Source of the DNA: Candidatus Accumulibacter regalis
GTDB lineage: Bacteria; Pseudomonadota; Gammaproteobacteria; Burkholderiales; Rhodocyclaceae
NCBI GenBank assembly: GCA_000585075.1
Contig: JEMY01000024.1
Location: 60,940 to 124,939 of the forward strand
Direction of reading: 5' to 3'
Length of the DNA stretch: 64,000 bases
Shown here: positions 1 through 8,832 of the stretch, one piece after another
Numbering within the stretch: position 1 is the stretch's first letter
How the letters are laid out: each line of letters opens with the position of its first letter
The notes under the pieces: generated by a model
Told to the model about the DNA's origin: nothing
Databases searched by the model: none
What the model saw: the letters and a program-made list of their open reading frames with translations, nothing else
Program-made: the position numbers and the translations under genes

Positions 1-2
1 GC

Positions 3-2051
3 GCCCAGTTCGCGCTTGGCGATTCCTTGCGACTGTCAGGAAGGTTTGCCGAGGCGGAGGCCTGCCTGCGCGGAGTCCTGCGCAGCGCGCCGGATTCGGC
101 CGAACTGCTGGTCTGTCTCGCGGATACGCTGGGCGAACTGGGGCGGTTGGACGAAGCTGAAGCCTTCTCTCGTCGGGCAGCACAGCGCGCGCCGGAATAT
201 CCTGCGGCCCACTTCTGCCTGGGCAACATCCTGTGCAAGAGCGGGCGGCTGGAAGAAGCTGGGAACTGTTTTGCAGCCGCGCTGCAGCGCGCTCCGGACT
301 ACGTCCCCGCCCTCGACAATCTTGGCAACGTGCTGCAGGAACTCGGGAGCCGGGTCAAGGCCGAGGAATGCTATCGTCGAGCCCTGCAATTGGCTCCTGG
401 CTACGTGAATGCGTGCACCAATCTGGCACGACTTCTCGTCGACCAGACCCGTTTCGCCGAGGCGGAGCGCTGCTATCGGGATGCCCTGAAGGCGCAGCCG
501 GCGAACGCCGAAATACTTGAACGGCTCGGCGGCGTCCTGGTGGAACTCGGACGCGCGAAGGAAGCCGAAAGCTGCTACCTTCAGGCACTCGATGCGCAAC
601 CTGATCGTGCCACGACGCGGCTGGCTCTGGCGACCGCCGCCCTGCCGGTAATCGTGCACACCAGCGCAGAAGCTGCCGCCGTACCGAACGCTTTCGCTGC
701 CGCACTCGCTACGCTTTCCGACTGGCTGCACGCCGACCCCGGTCGGCAGATACGTGCCGCCGACCTGGCCGGCGCGCAGCAACCGTTCTTCCTCGCCTAC
801 CGCGATGGCAATCACGTCGATCTGCTATCGCGCTACGGCGACCTGGTCGCTGAATGCCTGCCCCCGCGGGAGCGTGCACCGCGCCCGCATCGCGACAGAA
901 CCCGGCTGTTGGTGGTATCGCATCACGTGCGCCGGCATTCGGTATGGGATATCGTCCTGCGCGGCCTGTTGCTGCACCTGGATCGTACGCGTTTCGAGGT
1001 GCTCATCTATCACCTGGGCAATGCCGAGGACGAAGAAACGGCCTTTGCCCGCACGCAGGTCGATGGCTGGCGTGACCGGCACACGATTGGCGAGGCCAGC
1101 GGCTGGCTGGCCGCCGCTGGCCAAGACTGCCCGGACGTGATTTTCTACCCGGAAATCGGCATGTCGTCGATCGCCTACTTCCTTGCCGCACATCGGCTCG
1201 CGCCGCTGCAGGTGGCCAGCTGGGGGCACCCGATCACCACCGGCCTGGCCAGCATCGATCTGTTTCTCTCCGGCGACCTGCTCGAGCCCGCGAATGCCGA
1301 TGCCCACTACCGCGAGCGCTTGATCCGCTTGCCCGGCACCGGCTGCTGCACCGCTTCGCTGCCGATCGCTGCCGAGCCCATTCCGGAGGTGGAGGCCGCC
1401 CTGCACGGTCTGGATGGTCGCCGCTTCCTGATCGCCCAACGGAGCATCAAGCTCGACCCGGTCGACGATGATCTCTATGCGCAGATAGCCGTTGCAGCCG
1501 GATCGAGTGTCTTCATTCTGCTGCGCGATCCGGTTTGCCCCTGGGCGACCGACCAGGTCATGGCGCGCCTCGAATCGGTGTTCCGCAAGCGCGGCATCGA
1601 TCCGACGCGACACCTGCTCTTGATTCCCTGGCTCTCGCCCGGGAAGTTTCTTGCCTTGCTCGATCTCTGCGACGTCTTTCTCGACTGCCCGGCTTTTTCC
1701 GGATACACCACGGCCTGGCAGGCACTGCATCGCGGCCTGCCGATCGTCACCCGCGAAGGGCGCCACATGCGCCAGCGCCTTGCTTCCGGATTGCTGCGCA
1801 AGGCCGGCCTGGCCGACAACATCGCCTCGTCGACAGACGACTACATCCGCATTGCCACACGTCTGGCCGGGGAGTGCCGCGACGCAGGCCGCAGAACGGC
1901 GCTGCGCGCGGCGGTTCTCGCTGCCGCGCCAGCGGTGGACGATGACGTCAGTGTCGTCAGATCATTTGAAAGCTGCCTGCTGGCTGAACTGGACGTCGCC
2001 CGCCGCGCCGAAGTCACGGGTTCCCGACACGCTTCAGACCGATCAACCTGA
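3..2051 (+). CDS. TPR / O-GlcNAc-transferase-like (SPINDLY family) protein, 5' end missing
   Basis: The reading frame is open to the left edge, with no stop codon and only a TTG at position 27, so the true start lies outside the window. The first 200 or so residues are consecutive tetratricopeptide repeats with the usual pattern (LGNVLQELG, EECYRRALQLAP). Residues 290 to 640 match the C-terminal catalytic region of glycosyltransferase family 41: VVSHHVRRHSVWD, then QVASWGHPITTGL with SIDLFLSG, then FSGYTTAWQALHRGLPIVT. Family knowledge: such proteins transfer a sugar from a UDP-sugar to Ser/Thr of proteins in the cytoplasm. Bacterial members often sit near surface-glycan or adhesin genes, but no partner is visible here. 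The substrate cannot be told from the sequence. The next gene converges from the opposite strand. Confidence 0.85.
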   Translation, partial: AQFALGDSLRLSGRFAEAEACLRGVLRSAPDSAELLVCLADTLGELGRLDEAEAFSRRAAQRAPEYPAAHFCLGNILCKSGRLEEAGNCFAAALQRAPDYVPALDNLGNVLQELGSRVKAEECYRRALQLAPGYVNACTNLARLLVDQTRFAEAERCYRDALKAQPANAEILERLGGVLVELGRAKEAESCYLQALDAQPDRATTRLALATAALPVIVHTSAEAAAVPNAFAAALATLSDWLHADPGRQIRAADLAGAQQPFFLAYRDGNHVDLLSRYGDLVAECLPPRERAPRPHRDRTRLLVVSHHVRRHSVWDIVLRGLLLHLDRTRFEVLIYHLGNAEDEETAFARTQVDGWRDRHTIGEASGWLAAAGQDCPDVIFYPEIGMSSIAYFLAAHRLAPLQVASWGHPITTGLASIDLFLSGDLLEPANADAHYRERLIRLPGTGCCTASLPIAAEPIPEVEAALHGLDGRRFLIAQRSIKLDPVDDDLYAQIAVAAGSSVFILLRDPVCPWATDQVMARLESVFRKRGIDPTRHLLLIPWLSPGKFLALLDLCDVFLDCPAFSGYTTAWQALHRGLPIVTREGRHMRQRLASGLLRKAGLADNIASSTDDYIRIATRLAGECRDAGRRTALRAAVLAAAPAVDDDVSVVRSFESCLLAELDVARRAEVTGSRHASDRST

Positions 2052-2165
2052 CCCAGTCAGCCGCCAGAAACTCCTCGAAAACCACATCGCGTCGCCGCGA
2101 CAAGCACGCGATCATAGGACGGCGGGAGCCGCGTGTAGCCATGCTTGCGGCGCAAGGGAAATGCG

Positions 2166-2549
2166 TCAGTGCAGGACGCGCGGCACGGCCAGGGTGAACT
2201 CGTGGATTTCCGCTTCGAACTGCTTGCCGTCTACGGCCGTCATCTGGTAACTGCCACGCATCGTGCCCACCGGCGTATCGAGCTGGCAGCCGCTGCTGTA
2301 TTCGAACTTCTCGCCCGGCTGCAGCAGCGGCTGGCGGCCGACGACGCCCAGGCCACGCACCTCCTGCACCTCACCGGCGGCATCGGTAATGATCCAGTGC
2401 CGGGAAATCAGCTGCGCCGGCACGGTGCCGACGTTCTCGATGGTGATCGTATAGGCAAAGACATAGCTGTCGTTGGCGGGGTCCGATTGCTCGGCGATAT
2501 ATTGCGGGACCGCGCTGACTGCGACCTCGTATTTCTTGCTTTCGGCCAT
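2166..2549 (-). CDS. apaG: ApaG domain protein
   Basis: This 127-residue protein is full length for ApaG. It has the expected immunoglobulin-like fold signatures: YTITIENVGTVPAQLISRHWIITD, then VVGRQPLLQPGEKFEYSSG, then GSYQM near the C-terminus. ApaG was named for an effect on Ap4A levels and on Co2+/Mg2+ efflux in enterobacteria; its biochemical role is unsettled. The gene is divergent from rpe, and apaG-rpe neighbourhood is common in betaproteobacteria. The ribosome binding site before ATG 2549 is weak (GAGCAAAC). The 114 bases between it and the preceding gene hold nothing I can name. Confidence 0.93.
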   Translation of the reverse strand: MAESKKYEVAVSAVPQYIAEQSDPANDSYVFAYTITIENVGTVPAQLISRHWIITDAAGEVQEVRGLGVVGRQPLLQPGEKFEYSSGCQLDTPVGTMRGSYQMTAVDGKQFEAEIHEFTLAVPRVLH

Positions 2550-2662
2550 GTTTGCTCGATGTCGGGACGATCAGAAACGGCATTGCACACCAAAGTGCGC
2601 ACGCTGACAAGCCCGCCGCGACCCGGCAACGGCGCGCCGGGCCGAAGGAAGGCGTTTCACGG

Positions 2663-2668
2663 TAGAAT
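2663..2668 (+). promoter_or_regulatory. candidate -10 element upstream of rpe
   Basis: TAGAAT lies 33 bases before the rpe start in the divergent apaG-rpe gap. It is a 5/6 match to the sigma-70 -10 hexamer. No convincing -35 is seen 16-18 bases upstream, so this is tentative. Confidence 0.35.
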
Positions 2669-2700
2669 GAGAACTCGCTTTTTCACCGGGTTTCCTGTTC

Positions 2701-3390
2701 ATGCACGTCATAGCGCCGAGTATTCTTTCCGCCGATTTCGCCAGGCTTGGCGATGAGGTGATCAACGTCCTCGCCGCCGGCGCCGACTGGATTCACTTCG
2801 ATGTCATGGACAACCATTACGTCCCCAACCTGACCATCGGCCCCCTTGTCTGTGCCGCCATCCGCCCGCTGACAACCGCGCCGATCGACGTGCACCTGAT
2901 GGTCAAGCCCGTCGACCGGATCATTCCCGACTTCGCCAAGGCCGGCGCCAACATCGTCACCTTTCACCCCGAAGCTTCCGAACACGTCGACCGTTCGCTG
3001 GCGCTGATCCGTGAATGCGGCTGCCAGGCAGGCCTGGTGTTCAATCCAGCGACGCCGCTGGACTACCTGGACTACGTCATGGACAAGCTCGATATCGTCC
3101 TGCTGATGAGCGTCAACCCGGGCTTTGGCGGACAGACGTTCATCCCCTCGACGCTGACCAAACTGCGCGCTGCGCGCGCCCGCATCGACGCCTACCAAGG
3201 CGAGAGCGGGCGCCGCATCCGGCTCGAGGTCGATGGCGGGGTGAAGGTGGACAACATTGCCGCGATCGCGGCTGCCGGCGCCGACGCCTTCGTCGCCGGT
3301 TCAGCCGTCTTCGGCGCCGGCCGCGACGGCGACGCCAACCGCTACGACACGGTGATCGCGGCGCTGCGCGCCCAACTGGCCGGCGCATGA
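2701..3390 (+). CDS. rpe: ribulose-phosphate 3-epimerase
   Basis: This 229-residue enzyme has the normal length and fold of Rpe, which interconverts D-ribulose 5-phosphate and D-xylulose 5-phosphate in the pentose phosphate and Calvin cycles. It starts [17 protein letters not shown]. The metal-binding residues H32, D34 ([17 protein letters not shown]), H65 (DVHLMV) and D178 (VDGG) are all present, as is the phosphate-binding NPGFGGQ at 139-145. Its stop overlaps the gph start (ATGA), so the two are translationally coupled. The order rpe-gph-trpE is the common betaproteobacterial and gammaproteobacterial arrangement. Confidence 0.97.
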   Translation: MHVIAPSILSADFARLGDEVINVLAAGADWIHFDVMDNHYVPNLTIGPLVCAAIRPLTTAPIDVHLMVKPVDRIIPDFAKAGANIVTFHPEASEHVDRSLALIRECGCQAGLVFNPATPLDYLDYVMDKLDIVLLMSVNPGFGGQTFIPSTLTKLRAARARIDAYQGESGRRIRLEVDGGVKVDNIAAIAAAGADAFVAGSAVFGAGRDGDANRYDTVIAALRAQLAGA

Positions 3391-4076
3391 TGGTGGCGCC
3401 GTCACTCGCCGTGCGCGCCGTGCTCTTCGACCTCGACGGTACGCTGATCGACACCGTCCTCGACCTGCACGCCGCAGCCGACGCCATGCTCGGCGACCTC
3501 GGCCGCCCGGAAATTCCCGTGGCGGCGATTCGCAGCTACGTCGGGCGCGGCATCCCCAATCTGGTCAAGCGCGTTCTCGCCGGCAGCATGATTGCCGCCG
3601 ACGACCCCGCACCGCCGCCCAAGGAAGCGCTGGACAGTTTCCGGCACCACTACGCGGTGGCCAACGGACGCCATGCCGTCCTTTTCCCCGGCGTACGCGA
3701 AGGCCTCGAAGCCTTCCAGTCCCTGGGCCTGCCGCTCGGGGTGATTACCAACAAGGCGGAAGCTTTCTCGCTGCCATTGCTCGAACATGTCGGTCTGGCG
3801 CCATTTTTTCAGGTGGTGGTCAGCGGCGACGTTCTGCCCCGCCCGAAACCCGACCCCATGCCTCTGGTCTGGGCCAGCGGCCGCCTTGGCGCCTCGCCCG
3901 CCGACGTGCTGATGATCGGCGATTCGGTGCACGATTTTCACGCCGGGCGGGCCGCCGGCTGCCACGTTTTTCTCGTCCCCTACGGCTACAACGAAGGGCG
4001 CGAAGTCCGCGACCTCGCTTGCGATGCTATAGTCTCGACCCTCGCCGAAGCGGCCCGGCGCGTCAGTCACGCATGA
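3387..4076 (+). CDS. gph: phosphoglycolate phosphatase (HAD superfamily)
   Basis: Haloacid-dehalogenase-type phosphatase of 229 residues. Motif I is [11 protein letters not shown] with nucleophile D15 and acid/base D17; a Thr/Asn motif (GVITNK) and the distal RPKPDP plus [16 protein letters not shown] acidic motif follow. Gph hydrolyses 2-phosphoglycolate, which arises from DNA repair or Rubisco oxygenation. The start was set at ATG 3387 because it overlaps the rpe stop and puts motif I at the usual distance from the N-terminus; the frame is open further upstream but only as antisense-like shadow. Its own stop codon overlaps the ATG of the candidate trp leader. Confidence 0.95.
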   Translation: MMVAPSLAVRAVLFDLDGTLIDTVLDLHAAADAMLGDLGRPEIPVAAIRSYVGRGIPNLVKRVLAGSMIAADDPAPPPKEALDSFRHHYAVANGRHAVLFPGVREGLEAFQSLGLPLGVITNKAEAFSLPLLEHVGLAPFFQVVVSGDVLPRPKPDPMPLVWASGRLGASPADVLMIGDSVHDFHAGRAAGCHVFLVPYGYNEGREVRDLACDAIVSTLAEAARRVSHA

Positions 4077-4144
4077 GCACACACGACCACAAGCTGCACG
4101 CGCCGCCTGTCCGCCGGGCGGGGGCCTGGCCCTGGCGTCACTGA
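4073..4144 (+). CDS. candidate trp leader peptide (trpL), 23 residues
   Basis: A short ORF begins on the ATGA that contains the gph stop and runs 23 codons. It has two tryptophan codons separated by one proline codon near its end (residues 19-21, W-P-W) and then stops three residues later. It lies about 100 bases upstream of trpE, and the region after it is very GC-rich with several possible stems, including GCGCC-gtgca-GGCGC at 4186-4200 nested in an outer GCGCCG/CGGCGC pair (4173-4178, 4202-4207) and a short stem over the stop codon (4136-4146). A TTTTCTT run follows at 4215-4221. Clustered Trp codons before an anthranilate synthase gene are the hallmark of ribosome-mediated attenuation. 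The terminator stem is not ideally placed against the T run, so the mechanism is inferred, not shown. Confidence 0.5.
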   Translation: MSTHDHKLHAPPVRRAGAWPWRH

Positions 4145-4172
4145 CGTCCGTAGGCAGACCAGCCGCCTCGTC

Positions 4173-4221
4173 GCGCCGCCCGGCCGCGCCGTGCAGGCGC
4201 CCGGCGCACCTCTGTTCCAGC
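4173..4221 (+). promoter_or_regulatory. possible attenuator hairpin upstream of trpE
   Basis: Nested inverted repeats (outer arms 4173-4178 and 4202-4207; inner arms 4186-4190 and 4196-4200 with a 5-base loop) are followed after about eight bases by a short T-rich run (4215-4221). Together with the WPW leader peptide this could form terminator/antiterminator structures. The T run is short and offset, so an intrinsic terminator is only possible. Confidence 0.3.
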
Positions 4222-4243
4222 CGAGTTTTCTTGTGGAGTTCCG

Positions 4244-5716
4244 ATGACTGCAGCGTATTTCAATCGGCTGGCCGCCGAAGGCTACAACCGTATCCCGGTG
4301 ACCCTGGAGACCTTCGCCGATCTCGACACCCCGTTGTCGATCTACCTGAAACTGGCCAATCAGCCCTACACCTACCTGCTTGAATCGGTTCAGGGGGGCG
4401 AGCGCTTCGGCCGTTACTCGATCATCGGCCTGGCCAGTCCGACGCGCATCGTCGTCAACGCGCATCAGGTATTGGTACTCAATGGCAATCGCATCGCCGA
4501 ACGCGAGGACGACACCAACCCGCTCGACTTCATTGCCAAGTACATGCAGCGCTTCCGCGCGGCGCCGACGACGGGCCTGCCACGCTTCTGCGGTGGCCTG
4601 GTCGGCTGCTTCGGCTACGATACCGTGCGCTACATCGAGACCCGCCTGACGCGCTCGCAGAAGCCCGACGACCTCGGCATTCCGGATATCGTGCTCCTGC
4701 TCTCCGAGGAGATTGCCGTGGTCGACAACGTCTCGGGCAAGCTGACTCTGGTGGTCTACGCCGAGCCAGGCGTTCCCGGCGCCTACCAGAAGGCGCAGGC
4801 GAGACTGCGGGAGCTGCTCGCCAGACTGCGCGAACCGGTGCGCATTCCTGCTGAAAAGCCGCAGCCCTCGCAGCCGGCGACGTCGATGTTCGGTGAAGCC
4901 CAGTTCAAGAAGGCGGTGGTCAAGGCCAAGCGCTACATCACCGAAGGCGACATCATGCAGGTCGTCCTTTCGCAGCGCATGAGCAAGCCCTTCAGCGCCA
5001 GCCCGATGGCCCTGTATCGTTCGCTGCGCTCGCTCAATCCGTCGCCGTACATGTTCTATTTCGACTTCGAGGACTTCCACGTCGTCGGTGCCTCACCGGA
5101 GATTCTCGTTCGCCTCGAGGGCGACACGGTGACCGTGCGGCCAATCGCCGGCACCCGCCGGCGCGGCGTGTCCTTCGACGAGGATCAGGCGCTCGCCGAC
5201 GAGTTGCTGGCCGACGAGAAGGAACGCGCCGAACACGTCCAGCTCCTCGACCTCGGCCGCAACGACGCCGGCCGCGTCGCGCGCGTCGGCAGCATCAAGC
5301 TCACCGAGAACATGATCGTCGAGCGCTACTCCCATGTCATGCACATTGTCTCGAATGTGGAAGCCCGGCTGCGCCCCGAGCTGAACGCCTTCGACGTTCT
5401 CAAGGCCACCTTCCCGGCGGGAACGGTCTCCGGCGCGGCCAAGGTGCGAGCCATGGAAATCATCGACGAGCTGGAGCCGGTCAAGCGCGGCATCTACGCC
5501 GGCGCGGTCGGCCACATGGGCTTCAACGGCGACATGGACCTGGCCATCGCCATCCGCACGGCCGTCGTCAAGGATGGCCAGCTGCACGTCCAGGCCGGTG
5601 CCGGCATCGTCGCCGATTCGGACCCGGCCTCGGAATGGCAGGAGACCCAGAACAAGGCTCTGGCAGTGCTGCGCGCCGCAGAACTCGCCGAGCACGGCCT
5701 CGACACGCGCCTGTGA
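4244..5716 (+). CDS. trpE: anthranilate synthase component I
   Basis: This 490-residue chorismate-utilising enzyme converts chorismate to anthranilate with ammonia from TrpG, the first committed step of tryptophan synthesis. The N-terminal regulatory region has the LLES motif (residues 45-48), known as part of the tryptophan feedback site. The C-terminal catalytic part shows MQVVLSQRM, PYMFYFDF, ASPEILVRLEG, PIAGTRRRG, LGRNDAGRVA, FPAGTVSGAAKVRAMEIIDELEP and QAGAGIVADSDP. GGAG at 4235-4238 is well placed before ATG 4244. It follows rpe-gph and the candidate leader. Its glutaminase partner trpG is 3.8 kb away behind a reversed block. Confidence 0.98.
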   Translation: MTAAYFNRLAAEGYNRIPVTLETFADLDTPLSIYLKLANQPYTYLLESVQGGERFGRYSIIGLASPTRIVVNAHQVLVLNGNRIAEREDDTNPLDFIAKYMQRFRAAPTTGLPRFCGGLVGCFGYDTVRYIETRLTRSQKPDDLGIPDIVLLLSEEIAVVDNVSGKLTLVVYAEPGVPGAYQKAQARLRELLARLREPVRIPAEKPQPSQPATSMFGEAQFKKAVVKAKRYITEGDIMQVVLSQRMSKPFSASPMALYRSLRSLNPSPYMFYFDFEDFHVVGASPEILVRLEGDTVTVRPIAGTRRRGVSFDEDQALADELLADEKERAEHVQLLDLGRNDAGRVARVGSIKLTENMIVERYSHVMHIVSNVEARLRPELNAFDVLKATFPAGTVSGAAKVRAMEIIDELEPVKRGIYAGAVGHMGFNGDMDLAIAIRTAVVKDGQLHVQAGAGIVADSDPASEWQETQNKALAVLRAAELAEHGLDTRL

Positions 5717-5795
5717 GCCACCGACCGCCATCCGCAATGACGACGGGGGCTGGGGAGTGCTTGCCCGGACTTGGCGACGATGGCCGCGCCATGGA

Positions 5796-5811
5796 GCGGG
5801 CGAAAGCCCGC
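5796..5811. other. GC hairpin with GAAA loop in the trpE downstream gap
   Basis: GCGGGC-GAAA-GCCCGC is a perfect 6-bp stem closed by a GNRA-type tetraloop, 80 bases after the trpE stop. It has no T run on either strand, so it is not a standard intrinsic terminator. It may stabilise a transcript 3' end. Nothing else is recognised in 5717-5891. Confidence 0.35.
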
Positions 5812-5891
5812 CGGCGCAGGGGCTTCAGGCGGCTGTCAGGGTCGCTGCAGGTTTCATCGAGAACGCAGCACGGCACCAGAGGCCATACGAC

Positions 5892-6290
5892 CTACTCGTG
5901 CGGCCAGTAGAAATAAAGCTCCCGCCGACGGCCTTCGCCAACACTGGCCGCCTTGCTGAGCACCCCGCCATTGTAGTCGGCGTCGACGCGGTATCGCCCT
6001 GGGCGCAGGCTGACGTAGAACAGCGGTCCCGGAGAATGCGCCACCAGCACGGTCTGCCCCGCCGCATCCTGAATGCGCACCTTGACATCGGCAAGGTAGG
6101 CACCGCTGCCCTGCTCCGCAAAAACGAGTTGCAGGTTGTACTCGTTGCGCATCGCCTCGACCTCGATCGGGTCATCGTCACCAATGCCGCCGCTGGCATA
6201 CGGCACCTCGGCAACGGCCGCGTGGATGACCCCCAGAGTCAGCAGGCCTGCGCCGAGAAAGCTCGCCGAAAAACGGTAAAATCGTTGCAT
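5892..6290 (-). CDS. secreted carboxypeptidase-regulatory-like domain protein, function unknown
   Basis: The protein has 132 residues. A signal peptide is clear: charged MQRFYRF, hydrophobic core to about residue 25, and AVA-E cleavage near 27. The mature part (YLADVKVRIQDAAGQTVLVAHSPGPLFYVSLRPGRYRVDADYNG) reads as one beta-sandwich domain of the carboxypeptidase regulatory / prealbumin-like type, in which a GxYxVxA strand is typical. The ribosome binding site GGAGGGAG upstream of ATG 6290 is strong. It lies 105 bases downstream of lon on the same strand and may be cotranscribed. I cannot assign a function; similar small secreted proteins occur in other betaproteobacteria. Confidence 0.7.
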   Translation of the reverse strand: MQRFYRFSASFLGAGLLTLGVIHAAVAEVPYASGGIGDDDPIEVEAMRNEYNLQLVFAEQGSGAYLADVKVRIQDAAGQTVLVAHSPGPLFYVSLRPGRYRVDADYNGGVLSKAASVGEGRRRELYFYWPHE

Positions 6291-6395
6291 CTCTGATCTC
6301 CCTCCAAATGTGCCTGGTCGACCATGCAGCCTACCTGCACCGCCGCCTCGCTTGCCGCCGACATGCGGCCGGCACGCCCACCCAGGTGGCCACCG

Positions 6396-8828
6396 TCAGG
6401 GAAAATCGCTGTGCAAGCGACCGGCAGCCGAAGCCTCCATATCAGGCTTGAGCACCGGTTCCGGCATCGCATTACGCACCGCATCGTCGACGCTGTCGAG
6501 AAAGACGAACTGCAGCTTTTCTTTCGCCGCCGCTGGCACCTCATCGAGATCGCGGCGGTTGCGTGCCGGTAGCAGGACGCGCTCGATTCCCGCACGCATC
6601 GCTGCCAACACCTTGTCCTTGATGCCACCGACCGGCAACACCAGTCCGCGCAGGCTGATCTCGCCGGTCATCGCCGTATCGCCGCGCACCGGCAGATCGG
6701 AGAACAACGAGGCCAGCGCGATGAACATCGCCACCCCCGCGCTCGGACCGTCCTTCGGGATCGCACCGGCCGGCACATGCACATGCACGTCTGATCTCGC
6801 GAAGCGGGCGGCCTGGATTCCGAGGCCCGCAGCGCGCGTCTTGACGAGCGTCAGCGCCGCCTGCGCCGATTCCTTCATCACCTCGCCCAGCTGCCCGGTA
6901 AGGATCAACTTGCCGTCGCCGGCGGTACGGCTGGCTTCGATGAACAGGATGTCGCCACCGGCAGGCGTCCACGCCAGGCCGGTAGCCACGCCTGGCAGCC
7001 CGGCACGCAGGGCGATCTCGTTGTCGTAGCGAACCGGCCCGAGAATGCCGGCCAGCTCGCTGCCGTCGACCTGCATCGTGTGCATCGTTCCCTCGGCAAT
7101 ACTCACCGCCGCACGCCGACAAACCGCGCCAATCTGCCGTTCGAGCGAGCGCACGCCGGCTTCGCGGGTGTAGTCGCGGATGATCGCCAGCAACGCTGCG
7201 TCGGAGAAATCGATCTGTCCGTCCTTGAGGCCATTCTGCTCGATCTGGCGCCCGACCAGGTAGCGGCGCGCGATCTCCAGCTTTTCCTCCTGCGTATAGC
7301 CAGGAAGTTCGATCACTTCCATGCGGTCACGCAAGGGCCCCGGGACATTGTCGAGGACGTTGGCGGTGGTGATGAACAGCATTCGCGAAAGGTCATACGG
7401 CAACGCCAGGTAATTGTCGCGGAAAGTGTTGTTCTGTTCCGGATCAAGCACCTCGAGAAGCGCCGCCGACGGGTCGCCCTGAATGCCGCTGCCGAGCTTG
7501 TCGATTTCGTCGAGCATCATCACGCAGCCTCGCGATCCGGCCTTGCGGATGGCCTGAATGATGTTGCCCGGCAAGGCGCCGATGTAGGTACGGCGATGGC
7601 CGCGAATTTCGGCCTCGTCATGGACGCCGCCGAGCGAGGCACGCACGAACTTGCGCCCGAGCGCGCGGGCAATCGATTGCCCGAGAGACGTCTTGCCGAC
7701 ACCCGGTGGACCGACGAAGCAAAGAATCGGCCCATGACCACTCGGATTGAGCTTGCGCACGGCAAGAAATTCGACGATGCGCTTCTTGACCTGCTCCAGT
7801 CCAAAGTGGTCGGCCTCGAGAACCCGCCGCGCTTCGGCTATTTCGATGCGATCCGGCTCGGGCTCCCTCCAGGGCAGCTCGACGAGCCAGTCCAGATAGG
7901 CGCGGATCATCGAGTATTCGGCCGCGCCGTCGGACATGTGCTGCAGGCGTTTCAGCTCCTTGTTCGCCTGGTCCGCCACCTCCTCGGGCATCTGCGCCTC
8001 GTCGATCGCCTTGCGTAGCGCCTCGATCTCCATGGCATTGCCGGCGTCGCCCTCGCCAAGTTCTTTCTGGATCGATTTCAGCTGCTCGCGCAACAGGTAC
8101 TCGCGCTGGTGGTGATCCATGCTGGCCCTGGTGCGCTCGTCGATCTCGCGTGACAGGCGAAGCACTTCCAGGCGCCGGAGCAGGCAATCGAGGACCGCAT
8201 CGAGACGTTGCCCAAGGTCCACGGTCTCCAGTATCTTCTGCCGGTCGGCAGTCTTGATCTCGGTGACGCTGGCGACCAGGTCCGCCAGCGCCCCTGGCTG
8301 ACTTATGTTCTGCACCGCATGCAGCAACTCCTGCGAGACCTGCGGCATGAAGTGCAGAACTTCCAGTGCCCGTTCGCGCAAGCGAATCAAGCGCGCCTCG
8401 ATCTCGCGCTCGTTCGCTTCGGACTCGTCGATGCGCACGACTCGCGCCACCGGGAAGGGATATCCGGGCAGGTACTCGCTGACGCGAAATCGCTGCTCGC
8501 CTTGACAGACGATGACGTGCGAGTTGTCAGGGAGAGTGACGTAGCGCAGAACGCTGGCGACCGTCCCAACCGTGCACAGATCGTCCGGACCGGGCACCTC
8601 GACCTCGGCGTTGCGCTGCAGCAGAATGCCGACCTGGCTCTCGCTCTTGGCCGCCTGCTGCGCCGCCAGTATCGCCTGCTCGCGGTTGATCGTCAGCGGC
8701 AGGATCATGCCCGGGAAAAGCACCGCATTGCGTATCGGCACGATGACCAGGGCATCGACGGGGATGACCAGCACGCCCCCTCCTGGCGCGAGTCGATCGC
8801 GCTCCAGCTGCGCCTTTTCGCTTGACAT
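6396..8828 (-). CDS. lon: ATP-dependent protease Lon
   Basis: The protein is 810 residues long and has all Lon parts in order. The N-terminal substrate domain starts LVIPVDALVIVPIRNAVLFPGMILPL. The AAA+ module has Walker A GPPGVGKTSLGQSIA and Walker B CVMMLDEIDKLG. The C-terminal serine protease has the catalytic Ser in PKDGPSAGVAMFIAL and the dyad Lys in GGIKDKVLAAMRAG. Lon degrades misfolded and regulatory proteins in the cytoplasm. The frame is open further upstream (to 9092), but ATG 8828 is chosen because AAGGA sits nine bases before it and the N-terminus then matches the family. That Shine-Dalgarno overlaps the hsp20 stop codon, so the two are coupled. Confidence 0.96.
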   Translation of the reverse strand: MSSEKAQLERDRLAPGGGVLVIPVDALVIVPIRNAVLFPGMILPLTINREQAILAAQQAAKSESQVGILLQRNAEVEVPGPDDLCTVGTVASVLRYVTLPDNSHVIVCQGEQRFRVSEYLPGYPFPVARVVRIDESEANEREIEARLIRLRERALEVLHFMPQVSQELLHAVQNISQPGALADLVASVTEIKTADRQKILETVDLGQRLDAVLDCLLRRLEVLRLSREIDERTRASMDHHQREYLLREQLKSIQKELGEGDAGNAMEIEALRKAIDEAQMPEEVADQANKELKRLQHMSDGAAEYSMIRAYLDWLVELPWREPEPDRIEIAEARRVLEADHFGLEQVKKRIVEFLAVRKLNPSGHGPILCFVGPPGVGKTSLGQSIARALGRKFVRASLGGVHDEAEIRGHRRTYIGALPGNIIQAIRKAGSRGCVMMLDEIDKLGSGIQGDPSAALLEVLDPEQNNTFRDNYLALPYDLSRMLFITTANVLDNVPGPLRDRMEVIELPGYTQEEKLEIARRYLVGRQIEQNGLKDGQIDFSDAALLAIIRDYTREAGVRSLERQIGAVCRRAAVSIAEGTMHTMQVDGSELAGILGPVRYDNEIALRAGLPGVATGLAWTPAGGDILFIEASRTAGDGKLILTGQLGEVMKESAQAALTLVKTRAAGLGIQAARFARSDVHVHVPAGAIPKDGPSAGVAMFIALASLFSDLPVRGDTAMTGEISLRGLVLPVGGIKDKVLAAMRAGIERVLLPARNRRDLDEVPAAAKEKLQFVFLDSVDDAVRNAMPEPVLKPDMEASAAGRLHSDFP

Positions 8829-8832
8829 GGTC

